Of a stretch of DNA of 64,000 nucleotides, positions 26,038-34,366 are shown piece by piece. Origin of the DNA: CADCTP01 sp963849885. Its GTDB lineage: Bacteria; Actinomycetota; Actinomycetes; Mycobacteriales; CADCTP01. The stretch lies in assembly GCA_963849885.1 (NCBI GenBank), contig CAWKIV010000006.1, forward strand, positions 186,001 through 250,000. The letters run 5' to 3'. The position numbers were made by a program, and so were the translations under genes. A model generated the notes under the pieces. The model had not been told where the DNA came from, made no database searches, and saw nothing but the letters and a program-made list of their open reading frames with translations. How positions within the stretch are numbered: position 1 is the first letter of the stretch; every line of letters starts with the position of its first letter.

Positions 26038-26802
26038 TCAGGCCGGCATGTCCCACGGCGCGCGGGACAGCGGCCGGCCGGTCTCCAGCAGCGACTTGAG
26101 GTTGGACAGCACCGCGGCCCAGCCGGAGGCGGCGGCCGCGTCGTCCTGCTCGGCCAGTCCCTCGTGGGTCACGGTGAGCCGGACGATCCCCCCGTACGGC
26201 TCGATCGCGAAGGTGACCCGGGAGGCCGGGCCGTCCGGGTCGGCCGGCTCGGCCCAGGTGGTCACCAGCCGGCTCGGCGGCTCGCTGACCTCGACCGTGC
26301 CGACCACGTCGGCGACGCCGGAGCCGTCGGTGCGCCGGTGCTCCCACGACGAGCCGGGCCGCCAGTCCGAGACGTTGGCGTGCCCCCAGTACGCCGCGGT
26401 CAGCTCCGCGTCGGTGAGCGCGTCCCAGACCCGCTCGGGCGTGCTCTCGATGTAGGTCACGTACACGAAGGCCGGCCGGCCCATGGTGCCCTCCGCTCGT
26501 CGTCGGATCCCGCTGAGCGCGCGCAGCCGCGGCCGCTCGAACTTGTCGATCCACCGCTCCTGGATCTCGTGCAGCGGGACCGGGTTGAGGTAGTGCAGCT
26601 TGGCCCGGCCCTGCCACACGGTGCTGACCAGGTTGGCCGCCGCGAGCACCCCGAGGTGCTGGGTCGCCGCCTGGCGGGTCATGCCCAGGTCGTCGCACAG
26701 CTCCCCGAGGGTCTGGCCGTTGTGCCGGTGCAGCCGGTCCAGCAGCCGCCGCCGGGTCGGGTCGGCCAGCGCCCGGAAGACCAGGTCGAGGTCCGCGGGC
26801 AC
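26038..26802 (-). CDS. ArsR-type HTH / SRPBCC (AHSA1-like) fusion regulator
   Basis: A 254-residue fusion. Residues 1-95 form an ArsR winged helix (VFRALADPTRRRLLDRL, TLGELCDDLGMTRQAATQHL, GRAKLHYLNPVPL). Residues ~115-245 form an SRPBCC/AHSA1 ligand-binding fold (VYVTYIESTPERVWDALTD, WEHRRTDGSG, RLTVTHEGL). No metal-binding Cys pair is seen in the HTH, so a hydrophobic ligand in the SRPBCC pocket is more likely than metal sensing (inference). The GTG at 26802 is chosen because a -35/-10 pair places the transcription start on this codon. It is divergent from the hydrolase gene at 26898. Confidence 0.85.
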   Translation of the reverse strand: MPADLDLVFRALADPTRRRLLDRLHRHNGQTLGELCDDLGMTRQAATQHLGVLAAANLVSTVWQGRAKLHYLNPVPLHEIQERWIDKFERPRLRALSGIRRRAEGTMGRPAFVYVTYIESTPERVWDALTDAELTAAYWGHANVSDWRPGSSWEHRRTDGSGVADVVGTVEVSEPPSRLVTTWAEPADPDGPASRVTFAIEPYGGIVRLTVTHEGLAEQDDAAAASGWAAVLSNLKSLLETGRPLSRAPWDMPA

Positions 26803-26809
26803 GACCCAC

Positions 26810-26837
26810 GTTATGCAGGTAATTGCTTGCATGTCAA
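26810..26837 (-). promoter_or_regulatory. Promoter with embedded palindrome for the leaderless ArsR-SRPBCC gene
   Basis: On the minus strand TTGACA (26837-26832) is followed after 16 nt by CATAAC (26815-26810) and, 7 nt later, by the GTG at 26802. Between them, at 26813-26832, lies the imperfect palindrome ATGCAAGCAATTACCTGCAT (arms ATGCA/TGCAT, centre AATT). This is a likely autoregulatory operator, as is usual for ArsR proteins. Confidence 0.65.
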
Positions 26838-26897
26838 GCAGGGGTTGCCAACCCGCGGATACTCCGGTCAGGAACCCCCTCCCGGCCAGAGGATCAG

Positions 26898-28619
26898 ATG
26901 ACGCAGCCGAGCGATCTTGCGGACGAGACCACCACCGCGAGCACCGAGACCCCGCCGCCGAGCGGGGCGACCAGGGCGGCGCCGGCGGTGAGCCGGCGCC
27001 GCTGGTTCCACCTCACGCTGCCCGGTGCGTGGGTCGCGCTGCTGTTCGGCTGCCTCGCCTTCACCCCGTCACTGCTGCCGCGCAGTGGGCTGATCCAGGG
27101 CGTCGTCTGCGGCATCAGCGCGGCGATCGGGTACGGCCTCGGGGTGCTCGGCGCCTCGATGTGGCGGGCCTTCGCCGACCGGGAGCCGCGCGAGCCGTCG
27201 CCGGGCGCATGGCGGGTCTTCGCCGTCATCGCGGTGCTGGCCCTGATCGGGTCGTACCTGCTCGGCCAGCGCTGGCAGGGGCGGATCCGGGACCTGATGG
27301 GGGTGGCCGCGCCCGGACTGGTGAGCACGCTGCTCTGGCCGGTGCTGGCGGCGGTGGTGTTCGTGCTGCTGCTCGGCGTGGCCCGGGGCCTGAAGGGGCT
27401 CTACCGGTGGGTCGCCCGGCAGCTGAACCGGTGGATCGGTCCCCGGGCGGCCCGCGGGGTGGGCTGGGTCGCCGTGGTCGGGCTGACCTACGCGCTGGTC
27501 AGCGGCGTGCTGCTGACCGGGCTGGTCGAGGTCGCCAACGAGACCTTCTCGGTCCGGGACGGGATCACCAAGGAGGGCGCGGTGCAGCCCACCGACGGGC
27601 TGCGCTCCGGCGGCCCGGGCTCGCTGGTGCCCTGGGACAAGCTCGGCCGGGAGGGCCGGTCGTTCACCGGCACCGGTCCGACCGCACAGGACATCGCCGC
27701 GTTCACCGGCTCCCCGGCACAGCCGCCGATCCGCGCGTACGCCGGGCTGACCGCCGCGGAGCTCACCGAGGACCGGGCCCGGCTGGCGGTCGACGACCTG
27801 GAGCGGGCCGGCGGCTTCGACCGGGCCTACCTGATGGTCGCCACCACCACCGGCAGCGGCTGGGTGGACCCGGCCTCCGTGGACACCTTCGAGTACCTGA
27901 CCGGCGGCGACTCGGCCGCCATCGCCATCCAGTACTCCTACCTGCCGTCCTGGATCTCGTACCTGGTCGACCAGGCGAAGGCCCGGGAGGCCGGCCGCGA
28001 GCTGTACGACGCGGTGTACGACCGGTGGTCGAGGCTGCCCGAGGCCAGCCGGCCCAAGCTGCTCGTGTCCGGGGAGAGCCTCGGCTCGTTCGGCGGGGAG
28101 ACCGCGTTCAGCGGCGAGTACGACCTGCGCAACCGGACCGCCGGCACGCTGTTCGCCGGGCCGCCGAACTTCAACACGCTCTACCGGACCTTCACCGACG
28201 AGCGCGACGACGGCAGCCTCGAGTTCGAGCCCGTCTACCGGGAGGGCCGCACGGTGCGGTTCCAGAGCGTGCCCGGCACCAGGGTCGAGCCGGCGGACCG
28301 GCCGTGGGAGGGCAGCCGGGTCCTCTACCTCCAGCACGCGTCCGACCCGATCGTCTGGTGGAGCCCCAACCTGCTGATGTCCAGCCCGGACTGGCTGCGC
28401 GAGCCACCGGGGCCGGACGTGCTGCCCGAGATGACCTGGATCCCGTTCGTCACCTTCTGGCAGGTGACCCTCGACCTGCCGCTGGCCACCGGGGTGCCGG
28501 CCGGGCACGGGCACAAGTACACCTCCGAGTACGTCGACGCGTGGGCCACGGTCCTGCAGCCGGAAGGCTGGACGACGCAGAAGGCGGACCGGCTGCGGCA
28601 GATCATCGGCACGGGGTGA
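26898..28619 (+). CDS. Membrane-anchored alpha/beta-hydrolase (Abhydrolase_9 type), copy 2
   Basis: A 573-residue paralogue of the protein at 1865-3874. A Thr/Pro-rich N-terminus is followed by about five membrane helices (WVALLFGCLAFTPSLLPRSG, VFAVIAVLALIGSYLLG, and VVGLTYALVSGVLLTGLVEV), then the catalytic domain with GGPGSLVPWDKLGREGRSF, ATTTGSGWVDP and the nucleophile elbow VSGESLGSFGGETAF (Ser about residue 396). The segment order matches copy 1. ATG 26898 has an AGAGGA ribosome binding site. It shares the upstream region with the divergent ArsR-SRPBCC regulator and converges on a CPBP gene, repeating the arrangement of copy 1. Confidence 0.85.
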   Translation: MTQPSDLADETTTASTETPPPSGATRAAPAVSRRRWFHLTLPGAWVALLFGCLAFTPSLLPRSGLIQGVVCGISAAIGYGLGVLGASMWRAFADREPREPSPGAWRVFAVIAVLALIGSYLLGQRWQGRIRDLMGVAAPGLVSTLLWPVLAAVVFVLLLGVARGLKGLYRWVARQLNRWIGPRAARGVGWVAVVGLTYALVSGVLLTGLVEVANETFSVRDGITKEGAVQPTDGLRSGGPGSLVPWDKLGREGRSFTGTGPTAQDIAAFTGSPAQPPIRAYAGLTAAELTEDRARLAVDDLERAGGFDRAYLMVATTTGSGWVDPASVDTFEYLTGGDSAAIAIQYSYLPSWISYLVDQAKAREAGRELYDAVYDRWSRLPEASRPKLLVSGESLGSFGGETAFSGEYDLRNRTAGTLFAGPPNFNTLYRTFTDERDDGSLEFEPVYREGRTVRFQSVPGTRVEPADRPWEGSRVLYLQHASDPIVWWSPNLLMSSPDWLREPPGPDVLPEMTWIPFVTFWQVTLDLPLATGVPAGHGHKYTSEYVDAWATVLQPEGWTTQKADRLRQIIGTG

Positions 28620-28638
28620 GGCGGCCCCGGCAGACGCC

Positions 28639-29301
28639 CTAGGCGAGTTGGACGGCCAGCAGGCCGAGCCCGTTCAGCGCCCAGTGCAGCAGCACCGGGG
28701 CGAGCAGGCTGCCGCTGCGCACCCGCAGCCAGCAGAAGACCGCGCCGCCGACGGCGGTCACCAGCACGGTGCCGCCGACGCGGGCCAGCGTGCCGGCCAG
28801 GCCGCCGCCGAGCGCGCCGGTCGCCACCTCGTTGGCCGCGCCGCCGCCGAGCGCCGGCAGCACGTGCCACAGTCCGAAGAGGACCGACGACACGACGGTC
28901 GCCGCCCGCGGGCCGTGCCGGCGCGCCAGCATCGCCCAGAGCACCCCGCGGAAGGCCAGCTCCTCGGCCAGCACGGTGCCCAGCGGGATGACGACCAGCC
29001 CGTCGAGCAGCACGTCCGACCAGCTCCGCCCGGTGGTGCCGGCGAGCGAGTCCCGGGCCACGACCAGCGCGGCGGCGTACCCGAGGGCGACGAGCCCGGC
29101 CGCCGCGCCGCCCCAGCGCAGCCCGGACCGCCACCGGGTCAGGCCGACCTCGGCCGGGGTCAGCCCGGCCGCCCGGGCCACCACGGCGAGCACGACCACC
29201 GACGCGAGCCCGATGGCCAGGTGCGCCGCCGGGACCAGCCGGTTGGCGACCAGGCTGGTCGCGAGCAGCCCGACGGTGACCGTCAGCCAACCCAGCGGCA
29301 T
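28639..29301 (-). CDS. CPBP family intramembrane metalloprotease, copy 2
   Basis: A 220-residue polytopic protein with the CPBP motifs: EExxxR in VLAEELAFRGVLWAML, LFGLWHVLPALGG, and HWALNGLGLLAV at the C-terminus. It is closely similar to the protein at 3843-4550, including the ARRHGPRAATVVSSVLFG segment that matches AHDHGAGWATAISSVLFG there. ATG 29301 has a GGGAG ribosome binding site. It is convergent with, and 19 bp from, the second membrane hydrolase. The substrate is unknown. Confidence 0.85.
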   Translation of the reverse strand: MPLGWLTVTVGLLATSLVANRLVPAAHLAIGLASVVVLAVVARAAGLTPAEVGLTRWRSGLRWGGAAAGLVALGYAAALVVARDSLAGTTGRSWSDVLLDGLVVIPLGTVLAEELAFRGVLWAMLARRHGPRAATVVSSVLFGLWHVLPALGGGAANEVATGALGGGLAGTLARVGGTVLVTAVGGAVFCWLRVRSGSLLAPVLLHWALNGLGLLAVQLA

Positions 29302-29400
29302 ACCCCGGCTCCCGTCCCCGCGTCCGGCCCAGTGTGCCGTGTCGGCCGGGGCTGGGTACGACGACGCCAGCACGCCACCGCGCAACCCCGGAGGAGCCCG

Positions 29401-30405
29401 ATGCCCGAGGAGACCGTCGACGAGCTGCCGCGGGCCGTCGACGTGGTTCCCGACGAGATGCGGGCGCAGATGGCGGACAGCCCGCTGGTCGACCACCTCA
29501 GCGAGCTGCGGGTGGACGCCGACGACGAGGACGACCCGGTGCTGGTCCGCCCGGACGGGTCGGTGGTGGACACCTGGCGGGAGGGCTACCCGTACGACGA
29601 GCGGCTGAGCCGGGACGAGTACGACCGCTCCAAGCGGCTGCTCCAGATCGAGCTGATCAAGCTGCAGAACTGGGTGAAGACGCGCGGCGAGAAGGTGGTC
29701 ATCCTCTTCGAGGGCCGGGACGCGGCCGGCAAGGGCGGCACCATCCGGCGCTTCATGGAGCACCTCAACCCGCGCGGCGCCCAGGTCGTCGCGCTGGAGA
29801 GGCCGAGCGAGCGCGAGCAGACCCAGTGGTACTTCCAGCGCTACGTCGAGCACCTGCCCGCGGCGGGCGAGATCGTGCTCTTCGACCGGTCCTGGTACAA
29901 CCGGGCCGGCGTCGAGCGGGTGATGGGCTACTGCTCCCCGGCGGAGTACCTGGACTTCATGCGGCAGGTGCCGGAGCTGGAGCGGATGCTGACCCGCTCC
30001 GGGCTGCACCTGGTCAAGCTGTGGTTCTCGGTGTCCCGGACCGAGCAGCGCACCCGCTTCGCCGTCCGCCAGGTGGACCCGGTGCGCCGGTGGAAGCTCT
30101 CCCCCACCGACCTGGCCTCGCTGGAGAAGTGGGACGCCTACACCGAGGCCAAGGAGGCGATGTTCTTCTACACCGACACCGCGGACGCGCCGTGGACGGT
30201 GATCAAGAGCAACGACAAGAAGCGGGCCCGGCTGGAGGCGATGCGCTTCGTGCTGTCCCGCTTCCGGTACGACGACCGGGACGACGAGGTGGTCGGCACC
30301 CCGGACCCGAAGCTGGTCGGCCGCGGCGCCGACATCGTCGAGCAGGACGAGCGGGCCGAGACGCTCTTCCCCACCCTGGACGACGGGGATCGTCCGGGAG
30401 GATGA
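29401..30405 (+). CDS. ppk2: Polyphosphate kinase 2 family protein
   Basis: A 334-residue PPK2-type kinase that transfers phosphate between polyphosphate and nucleotides. Walker A is FEGRDAAGKGGTIRRFMEHL (residues ~103-122); Walker B/lid FDRSWYNRAGVERVMGY is at ~161-177. DPVRRWKLSPTDLASLEKWD and APWTVIKSNDKKRARLEAMR follow, as in the one-domain class I PPK2 enzymes. ATG 29401 has a perfect GGAGGAG ribosome binding site. An acidic N-terminal extension of about 70 residues (DADDEDDP) precedes the kinase core. It probably supplies ATP or GTP from polyP, or makes polyP; the direction cannot be told from sequence. Confidence 0.93.
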   Translation: MPEETVDELPRAVDVVPDEMRAQMADSPLVDHLSELRVDADDEDDPVLVRPDGSVVDTWREGYPYDERLSRDEYDRSKRLLQIELIKLQNWVKTRGEKVVILFEGRDAAGKGGTIRRFMEHLNPRGAQVVALERPSEREQTQWYFQRYVEHLPAAGEIVLFDRSWYNRAGVERVMGYCSPAEYLDFMRQVPELERMLTRSGLHLVKLWFSVSRTEQRTRFAVRQVDPVRRWKLSPTDLASLEKWDAYTEAKEAMFFYTDTADAPWTVIKSNDKKRARLEAMRFVLSRFRYDDRDDEVVGTPDPKLVGRGADIVEQDERAETLFPTLDDGDRPGG

Positions 30406-30463
30406 CCCGGGACGGTCCCGCGGTCCGATGCCGCGGCGGCCGGGCCGGAGCAGGGTCGGGGGC

Positions 30464-31798
30464 ATGGCGAAGAAGACCCCCCACATCCTGATCGTCGGCG
30501 GCGGCTACGTCGGCATGTACGCGGCGCTGCGGCTGCGCCGGCGACTGCGCCGGGGCGAGGCCACCGTCACCGTGGTCGACCCCTCCCCGACGATGACCTA
30601 CCAGCCCTTTCTCGCCGAGGCCGCGGGCGGCTCGATCGAGCCGCGGCACGTCGTCGTCCCGCTGCGCAAGGTGCTGCACGGCGTCGAGGTCGTCACCGGC
30701 CGGGTGACCGCGGTCGACACCGCCCGGCGGGAGGCGACCGTCGACACGGCGGCCGGCGAGACCGTGCGGCTGCCGTACGACGCGCTGGTGCTGGCGCCCG
30801 GCTCGGTGTCCCGGACGCTGCCGGTGCCCGGCCTGGCCGAGCACGGGATCGGCTTCGGCACCCTGGGCGAGGCGGTGCACCTGCGCAACCACGTGCTGTC
30901 CCGGCTGGACGCGGCGTCCAGCACCGCCGATCCGGCGCGGCGGCGGGCCGAGCTGACCGTCACCGTGGTCGGCGGCGGCTACTCCGGCGTCGAGGTGCTG
31001 GCCGAGCTGGAGGACATGGCCCGGTACGCGCTGCGCCACCACCCCCGGCTCCGGCCGGCCGACCTGCGCTGGGTGCTGGTCGAGGCCGCCGACCGGATCA
31101 TGCCCGAGGTCAGCCTGCCGATGGCCGAGTACACCGCCGAGCGGCTGCGCGCCCGGGGTGTCGAGGTGCGCCTCGGCACCCGGCTGGAGTCGGTCGTCGA
31201 CGGGCGGGTCCGGCTGTCCGACGGGGCGGAGTACGACGCGGCCACCGTGGTGTGGACGGCCGGCGTGCGGGCCAACCCGCTCGCCGCCCGGCTCGGGCTG
31301 CCGGTGGACCACCGCGGCCGGCTGCCCACCACCGCGGAGCTGCGGGTCCCGGGCGGGCGCGGGATCTGGGCGGCCGGCGACGCGGCCGCCGTGCCGGACC
31401 TCACCGCGCCGGGCGAGCTGTGCGGCCCGAGCGCGCAGCACGCGGTCCGGCAGGCCAAGCGGCTCGCCGACAACCTCGTCGCCGACCTGCGTGGCCGCCC
31501 GCTCACCCCCTACCGGCACCGCTACGTCGGGTCGGTGGCCAGCCTGGGCCTGCACCGGGGCGTCGCCGAGGTCTACGGCGTCAAGCTGCGCGGCTGGCCG
31601 GCCTGGCTGATGCACCGGCTCTACCACCTGAGCCGGATGCCCACGCTGAACCGCAAGGTGCGGGTGGCGGCCGGCTGGGCGCTGGCCGGGCTGTTCCGCC
31701 GGGAGGTGGTCTCGCTCGGGCAGGTGGAGCACCCGCGGGAGGCCTGGGAACATGCGACCGGTGAGCACGTCCCCACCGGCGCCCGCGCCGCCGCCTGA
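30464..31798 (+). CDS. NAD(P)/FAD-dependent oxidoreductase, type II NADH dehydrogenase-like, copy 2
   Basis: A 444-residue flavoprotein with an FAD motif HILIVGGGYVGMYAALRL (residues ~7-24), TMTYQPFLAEAAGGSIEPRH (substrate side), an NADH motif TVVGGGYSGVEVLAELEDMA and VVWTAGVRANPLA. It ends with an amphipathic/hydrophobic region GWPAWLMHRLYHL that could attach to the membrane. It differs clearly from copy 1 at 16843-18216. GGGGG precedes ATG 30464. It overlaps the histidine kinase start by 47 bp. A weak GGATGA-type element (around 30390-30405) lies 58 bp upstream but overlaps ppk2 coding sequence. Confidence 0.88.
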   Translation: MAKKTPHILIVGGGYVGMYAALRLRRRLRRGEATVTVVDPSPTMTYQPFLAEAAGGSIEPRHVVVPLRKVLHGVEVVTGRVTAVDTARREATVDTAAGETVRLPYDALVLAPGSVSRTLPVPGLAEHGIGFGTLGEAVHLRNHVLSRLDAASSTADPARRRAELTVTVVGGGYSGVEVLAELEDMARYALRHHPRLRPADLRWVLVEAADRIMPEVSLPMAEYTAERLRARGVEVRLGTRLESVVDGRVRLSDGAEYDAATVVWTAGVRANPLAARLGLPVDHRGRLPTTAELRVPGGRGIWAAGDAAAVPDLTAPGELCGPSAQHAVRQAKRLADNLVADLRGRPLTPYRHRYVGSVASLGLHRGVAEVYGVKLRGWPAWLMHRLYHLSRMPTLNRKVRVAAGWALAGLFRREVVSLGQVEHPREAWEHATGEHVPTGARAAA

Positions 31799-33074
31799 CC
31801 GGCGTCCGGGCGCGCCGGCGGCGGCCGCCCGGCTGGACCGCTGGCTGGGGGCGCGCCGGCGCCAGGTCGACGCGGGGCTGGCGGTGCTGCTGGCCGCCGT
31901 GCTCGGCCCGTTCACCGTGCTCGCGCTGCCGGCCGGCCGGCCGGGCTGGGCCGCCGCCCAGCTCGGCTGCGCCGCCGCGGTGCACGTCGCGCTCGCCTTC
32001 CGGCGGACCGCGCCGGCGCCGTCCTTCGGCACCGCCTCGGTGGCGCTGGCCGCCAGCGAGCTGCTGCCCGGGCTGGCCGGGGAGGCGCCGTTCCTGCCGT
32101 CCGCGGTCGTCTACCCCATCGCGCTCTACTCCTACTGCGCGTACGGCGGGCGGCGGGCGCCGCTGCTCGGCGCGCTGGTCGGCGCGGCCGGCGCGGTGCT
32201 CATCACCGCCCGGTCGGTGGTGCAGGCCGAGCCGGGCACCCGGGCGGAGGCGGAGACGCTGCTCAACTCGGCGCTGCTGCTCGGCTTCCTGCTCGCGGTC
32301 GTGGTCGCGAGCTGGAGCCTCGGCGTCTTCCGCACGGTCCGCTCGGTCTACCTGGGCACGCTGGAGGAGCGGGCCCGGCTGGCCGAGAGCGAGCGGGAGG
32401 AGCAGGCCCGCCGGGCGGTGCAGGACGAGCGGGCCCGGATCGCCCGGGAGATGCACGACGTCGTCGCGCACTCCCTGTCGGTCATCGTCAGCCAGGCCCA
32501 GGGCGGCGCGTACGTCGCCGCGGCGCAGCCCGAGCGGGCGGCGAAGGCGCTGGAGACGATCGCGGAGACCGGCCGGGAGGCGCTGGCCGACATGCGCGGG
32601 CTGCTCGGCGTGCTGCGGGCCGACCCGGACGCGGCCGAGCCGGCGCCGGCCGACCCGCAGCCCGGGCTGGCCGACCTGCCGGAGCTGGTCGCCCGGGTGC
32701 GCGCCGCCGGCCTGCCGGTCTCGCTGGTCGAGGCCGGCCGGCCGCGGCGGCTGGGGGCGGCGACCGAGCTGGCCGCGTACCGGCTGGTGCAGGAGTCGCT
32801 GACGAACACGCTCAAGCACGGCGGGCCGGCGGCGCGGGCCGAGGTCCGGCTGGACTGGACGGACGAGGAGCTGGCGGTGACGGTGGTCGACGACGGGACG
32901 CGCCCGGCGGGATCCGGCGGGCCGGGTGGCGCGGCCGCTCCGGGCGGGCGGGGCGGGCAGGGGTTGGTGGGGATGCGGGAGCGGGCGGCCGTGGTGGGCG
33001 GGCGGGCCGAGGCCGGCCCGCGCCCGGGCGGCGGCTTCGCGGTCGCGGCGCGCTTCCCGGTGGGCCGGCCGTGA
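31752..33074 (+). CDS. Two-component sensor histidine kinase (HisKA_3, NarL-type partner)
   Basis: A 440-residue membrane kinase. Several N-terminal helices (residues ~40-190) are followed by a coiled stretch rich in EERARLAESEREEQARRAV, then the HisKA_3 dimerisation site REMHDVVAHSLSVIVSQA (phospho-acceptor His about residue 235). A HATPase_c domain has LVQESLTNTLKHGGPA (N box) and a glycine-rich GGRGGQGLVGMRERAAVVGG. A low-complexity Gly/Pro insert precedes the last G box. ATG 31752 overlaps the NDH-2 gene; GTG 31761 is an alternative. The stop overlaps the response regulator start (GTGA), so the pair is coupled. Confidence 0.9.
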   Translation: MRPVSTSPPAPAPPPDRRPGAPAAAARLDRWLGARRRQVDAGLAVLLAAVLGPFTVLALPAGRPGWAAAQLGCAAAVHVALAFRRTAPAPSFGTASVALAASELLPGLAGEAPFLPSAVVYPIALYSYCAYGGRRAPLLGALVGAAGAVLITARSVVQAEPGTRAEAETLLNSALLLGFLLAVVVASWSLGVFRTVRSVYLGTLEERARLAESEREEQARRAVQDERARIAREMHDVVAHSLSVIVSQAQGGAYVAAAQPERAAKALETIAETGREALADMRGLLGVLRADPDAAEPAPADPQPGLADLPELVARVRAAGLPVSLVEAGRPRRLGAATELAAYRLVQESLTNTLKHGGPAARAEVRLDWTDEELAVTVVDDGTRPAGSGGPGGAAAPGGRGGQGLVGMRERAAVVGGRAEAGPRPGGGFAVAARFPVGRP

Positions 33075-33727
33075 TCCGGGTCTTCCTGGTCGACGACCAG
33101 GAGCTGGTCCGGGCCGGCTTCCGGATGGTGCTGGACGCGCAGCCGGACATGCGGGTGGTCGGCGAGGCCGGCGACGGCGGGGCCGCGCTCGCGGCGCTGG
33201 CCGCCACCGCCGCCGACGTCGTGCTGATGGACGTGCGGATGCCGCGGATGGACGGGGTGGAGGCGACCCGGCGGCTGGTGGCCGCCGGGTCGGCGGCGAA
33301 GGTGGTCGTGCTGACCACCTTCGACCTGGACGAGTACGCCTTCGCGGCGCTGCGGGCCGGGGCCAGCGGCTTCCTGCTCAAGGACGCCCGCCCGGACGCC
33401 GTGCTGGACGCGATCCGGACCGTGCACCGGGGTGACGCGGTGATCGCCCCGTCGACCACCCGGCGGCTGCTGGACCGGATCGCCGCCGACCTGCCGGCCC
33501 CGGCGGCCGGCCCGGACCCGCTCGGCCGGCTGACCGAGCGGGAGCGGGAGGTCCTGCTGGAGATCGCCCGCGGCGCGTCCAACGCGGAGATCGGGCACCG
33601 GCTGCACCTGTCCGAGGCGACGGTGAAGACGCACGTCGGGCACATCCTGGCCAAGCTGGAGCTGCGCGACCGGGTGCAGGCGGTGATCCTCGCCTACGAC
33701 GTCGGGCTGGTCCGGGCCAACCGCTGA
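33071..33727 (+). CDS. NarL/FixJ family response regulator
   Basis: A 218-residue response regulator. The receiver domain (residues 1-120) has FLVDDQELVRAGF and the phospho-acceptor Asp at about 54 in VVLMDVRMPRMDG, with the conserved Lys in GFLLKDARP. The C-terminal LuxR HTH is at about residues 150-215 (LTEREREVLLEIARGASNAE, LSEATVKTHVGHILAKLEL). It is coupled to the histidine kinase by a GTGA overlap. Its 3' end overlaps the convergent membrane protein gene by 34 bp. The target operator is not evident. Confidence 0.93.
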   Translation: MIRVFLVDDQELVRAGFRMVLDAQPDMRVVGEAGDGGAALAALAATAADVVLMDVRMPRMDGVEATRRLVAAGSAAKVVVLTTFDLDEYAFAALRAGASGFLLKDARPDAVLDAIRTVHRGDAVIAPSTTRRLLDRIAADLPAPAAGPDPLGRLTEREREVLLEIARGASNAEIGHRLHLSEATVKTHVGHILAKLELRDRVQAVILAYDVGLVRANR

Positions 33728-34266
33728 CGCCCCGTCCGCCGCCACACGTAGGCGGCGGTGACCACGGCCAGCAGCGGACCCCACAGCAGCAGCGGGACGT
33801 AGCACGCGGTCATGAAGATCAGCCAGCCGCCGGTCGGGAAGCCGTCCGCGGCGTTGGCCGCGCCGTCCCACTGCACGGCGGCGTCGATCCCGAGCCAGGT
33901 GAGCATGGTGGCGCCGACCGCGGCCGGGACCGCAGCGGCCCACACCGGGATCCGCCGGCCGCCGATCAGCGGCAGCCAGCGCGGCGCCACCTCGCCCCAG
34001 CGCTGGACCAGCCCGAGGGTCAGCAGGGCGAGCCCCTCGGCGACGATGCTGAGCGCGAAGACGTACGGCGTGGTCACCCAGCCGGGCACGTCCTCGGCCG
34101 GCGCGCCGGTGACGCCGATCGGCAGGCCGAGGCCGAAGGCGATCCGCCACAGCCCGGACGGCAGCGTGAGCAGGGGGACGGCGTGGGCCGTCCACAGCAC
34201 CCACCGGGGGACGGCGGCGGCGGTGGCGGTGGCGGTGGCGGCGGGCGGGGTGAGCGTGCTGGTCAT
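33694..34266 (-). CDS. Hypothetical four-helix membrane protein
   Basis: A 190-residue membrane protein of unknown function. A Thr/Ala-rich start is followed by four hydrophobic segments (WVLWTAHAVPLLTLPSGLWRI, PYVFALSIVAEGLALLTLGL, VWAAAVPAAVGATMLTWLG, WLIFMTACYVPLLLWGPLLA) and a conserved-looking FGLGLPIG turn. ATG 34266 has a strong GAGGAGG ribosome binding site. Related unannotated proteins are common in Actinobacteria, but I cannot name the family. It converges on the response regulator gene. Confidence 0.75.
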   Translation of the reverse strand: MTSTLTPPAATATATAAAVPRWVLWTAHAVPLLTLPSGLWRIAFGLGLPIGVTGAPAEDVPGWVTTPYVFALSIVAEGLALLTLGLVQRWGEVAPRWLPLIGGRRIPVWAAAVPAAVGATMLTWLGIDAAVQWDGAANAADGFPTGGWLIFMTACYVPLLLWGPLLAVVTAAYVWRRTGRQRLARTSPTS

Positions 34267-34366
34267 CGGGCCTCCTCGGGTCGTCCCCGCCATGCTCGGC
34301 GCGCGGCCCCGCCGCCCGCGTCGGCCCGCGGTCCCGTCCGCCCTCGGCCGGGAGGCGGAGGCCGGC

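Noticed and set aside
30390..30405. GTCCGGGAGGATGAC before the second NDH-2 gene as another palindrome copy
   Set aside because: It overlaps the last codons and stop of ppk2 and its left arm is poor; kept only as a weak mention.
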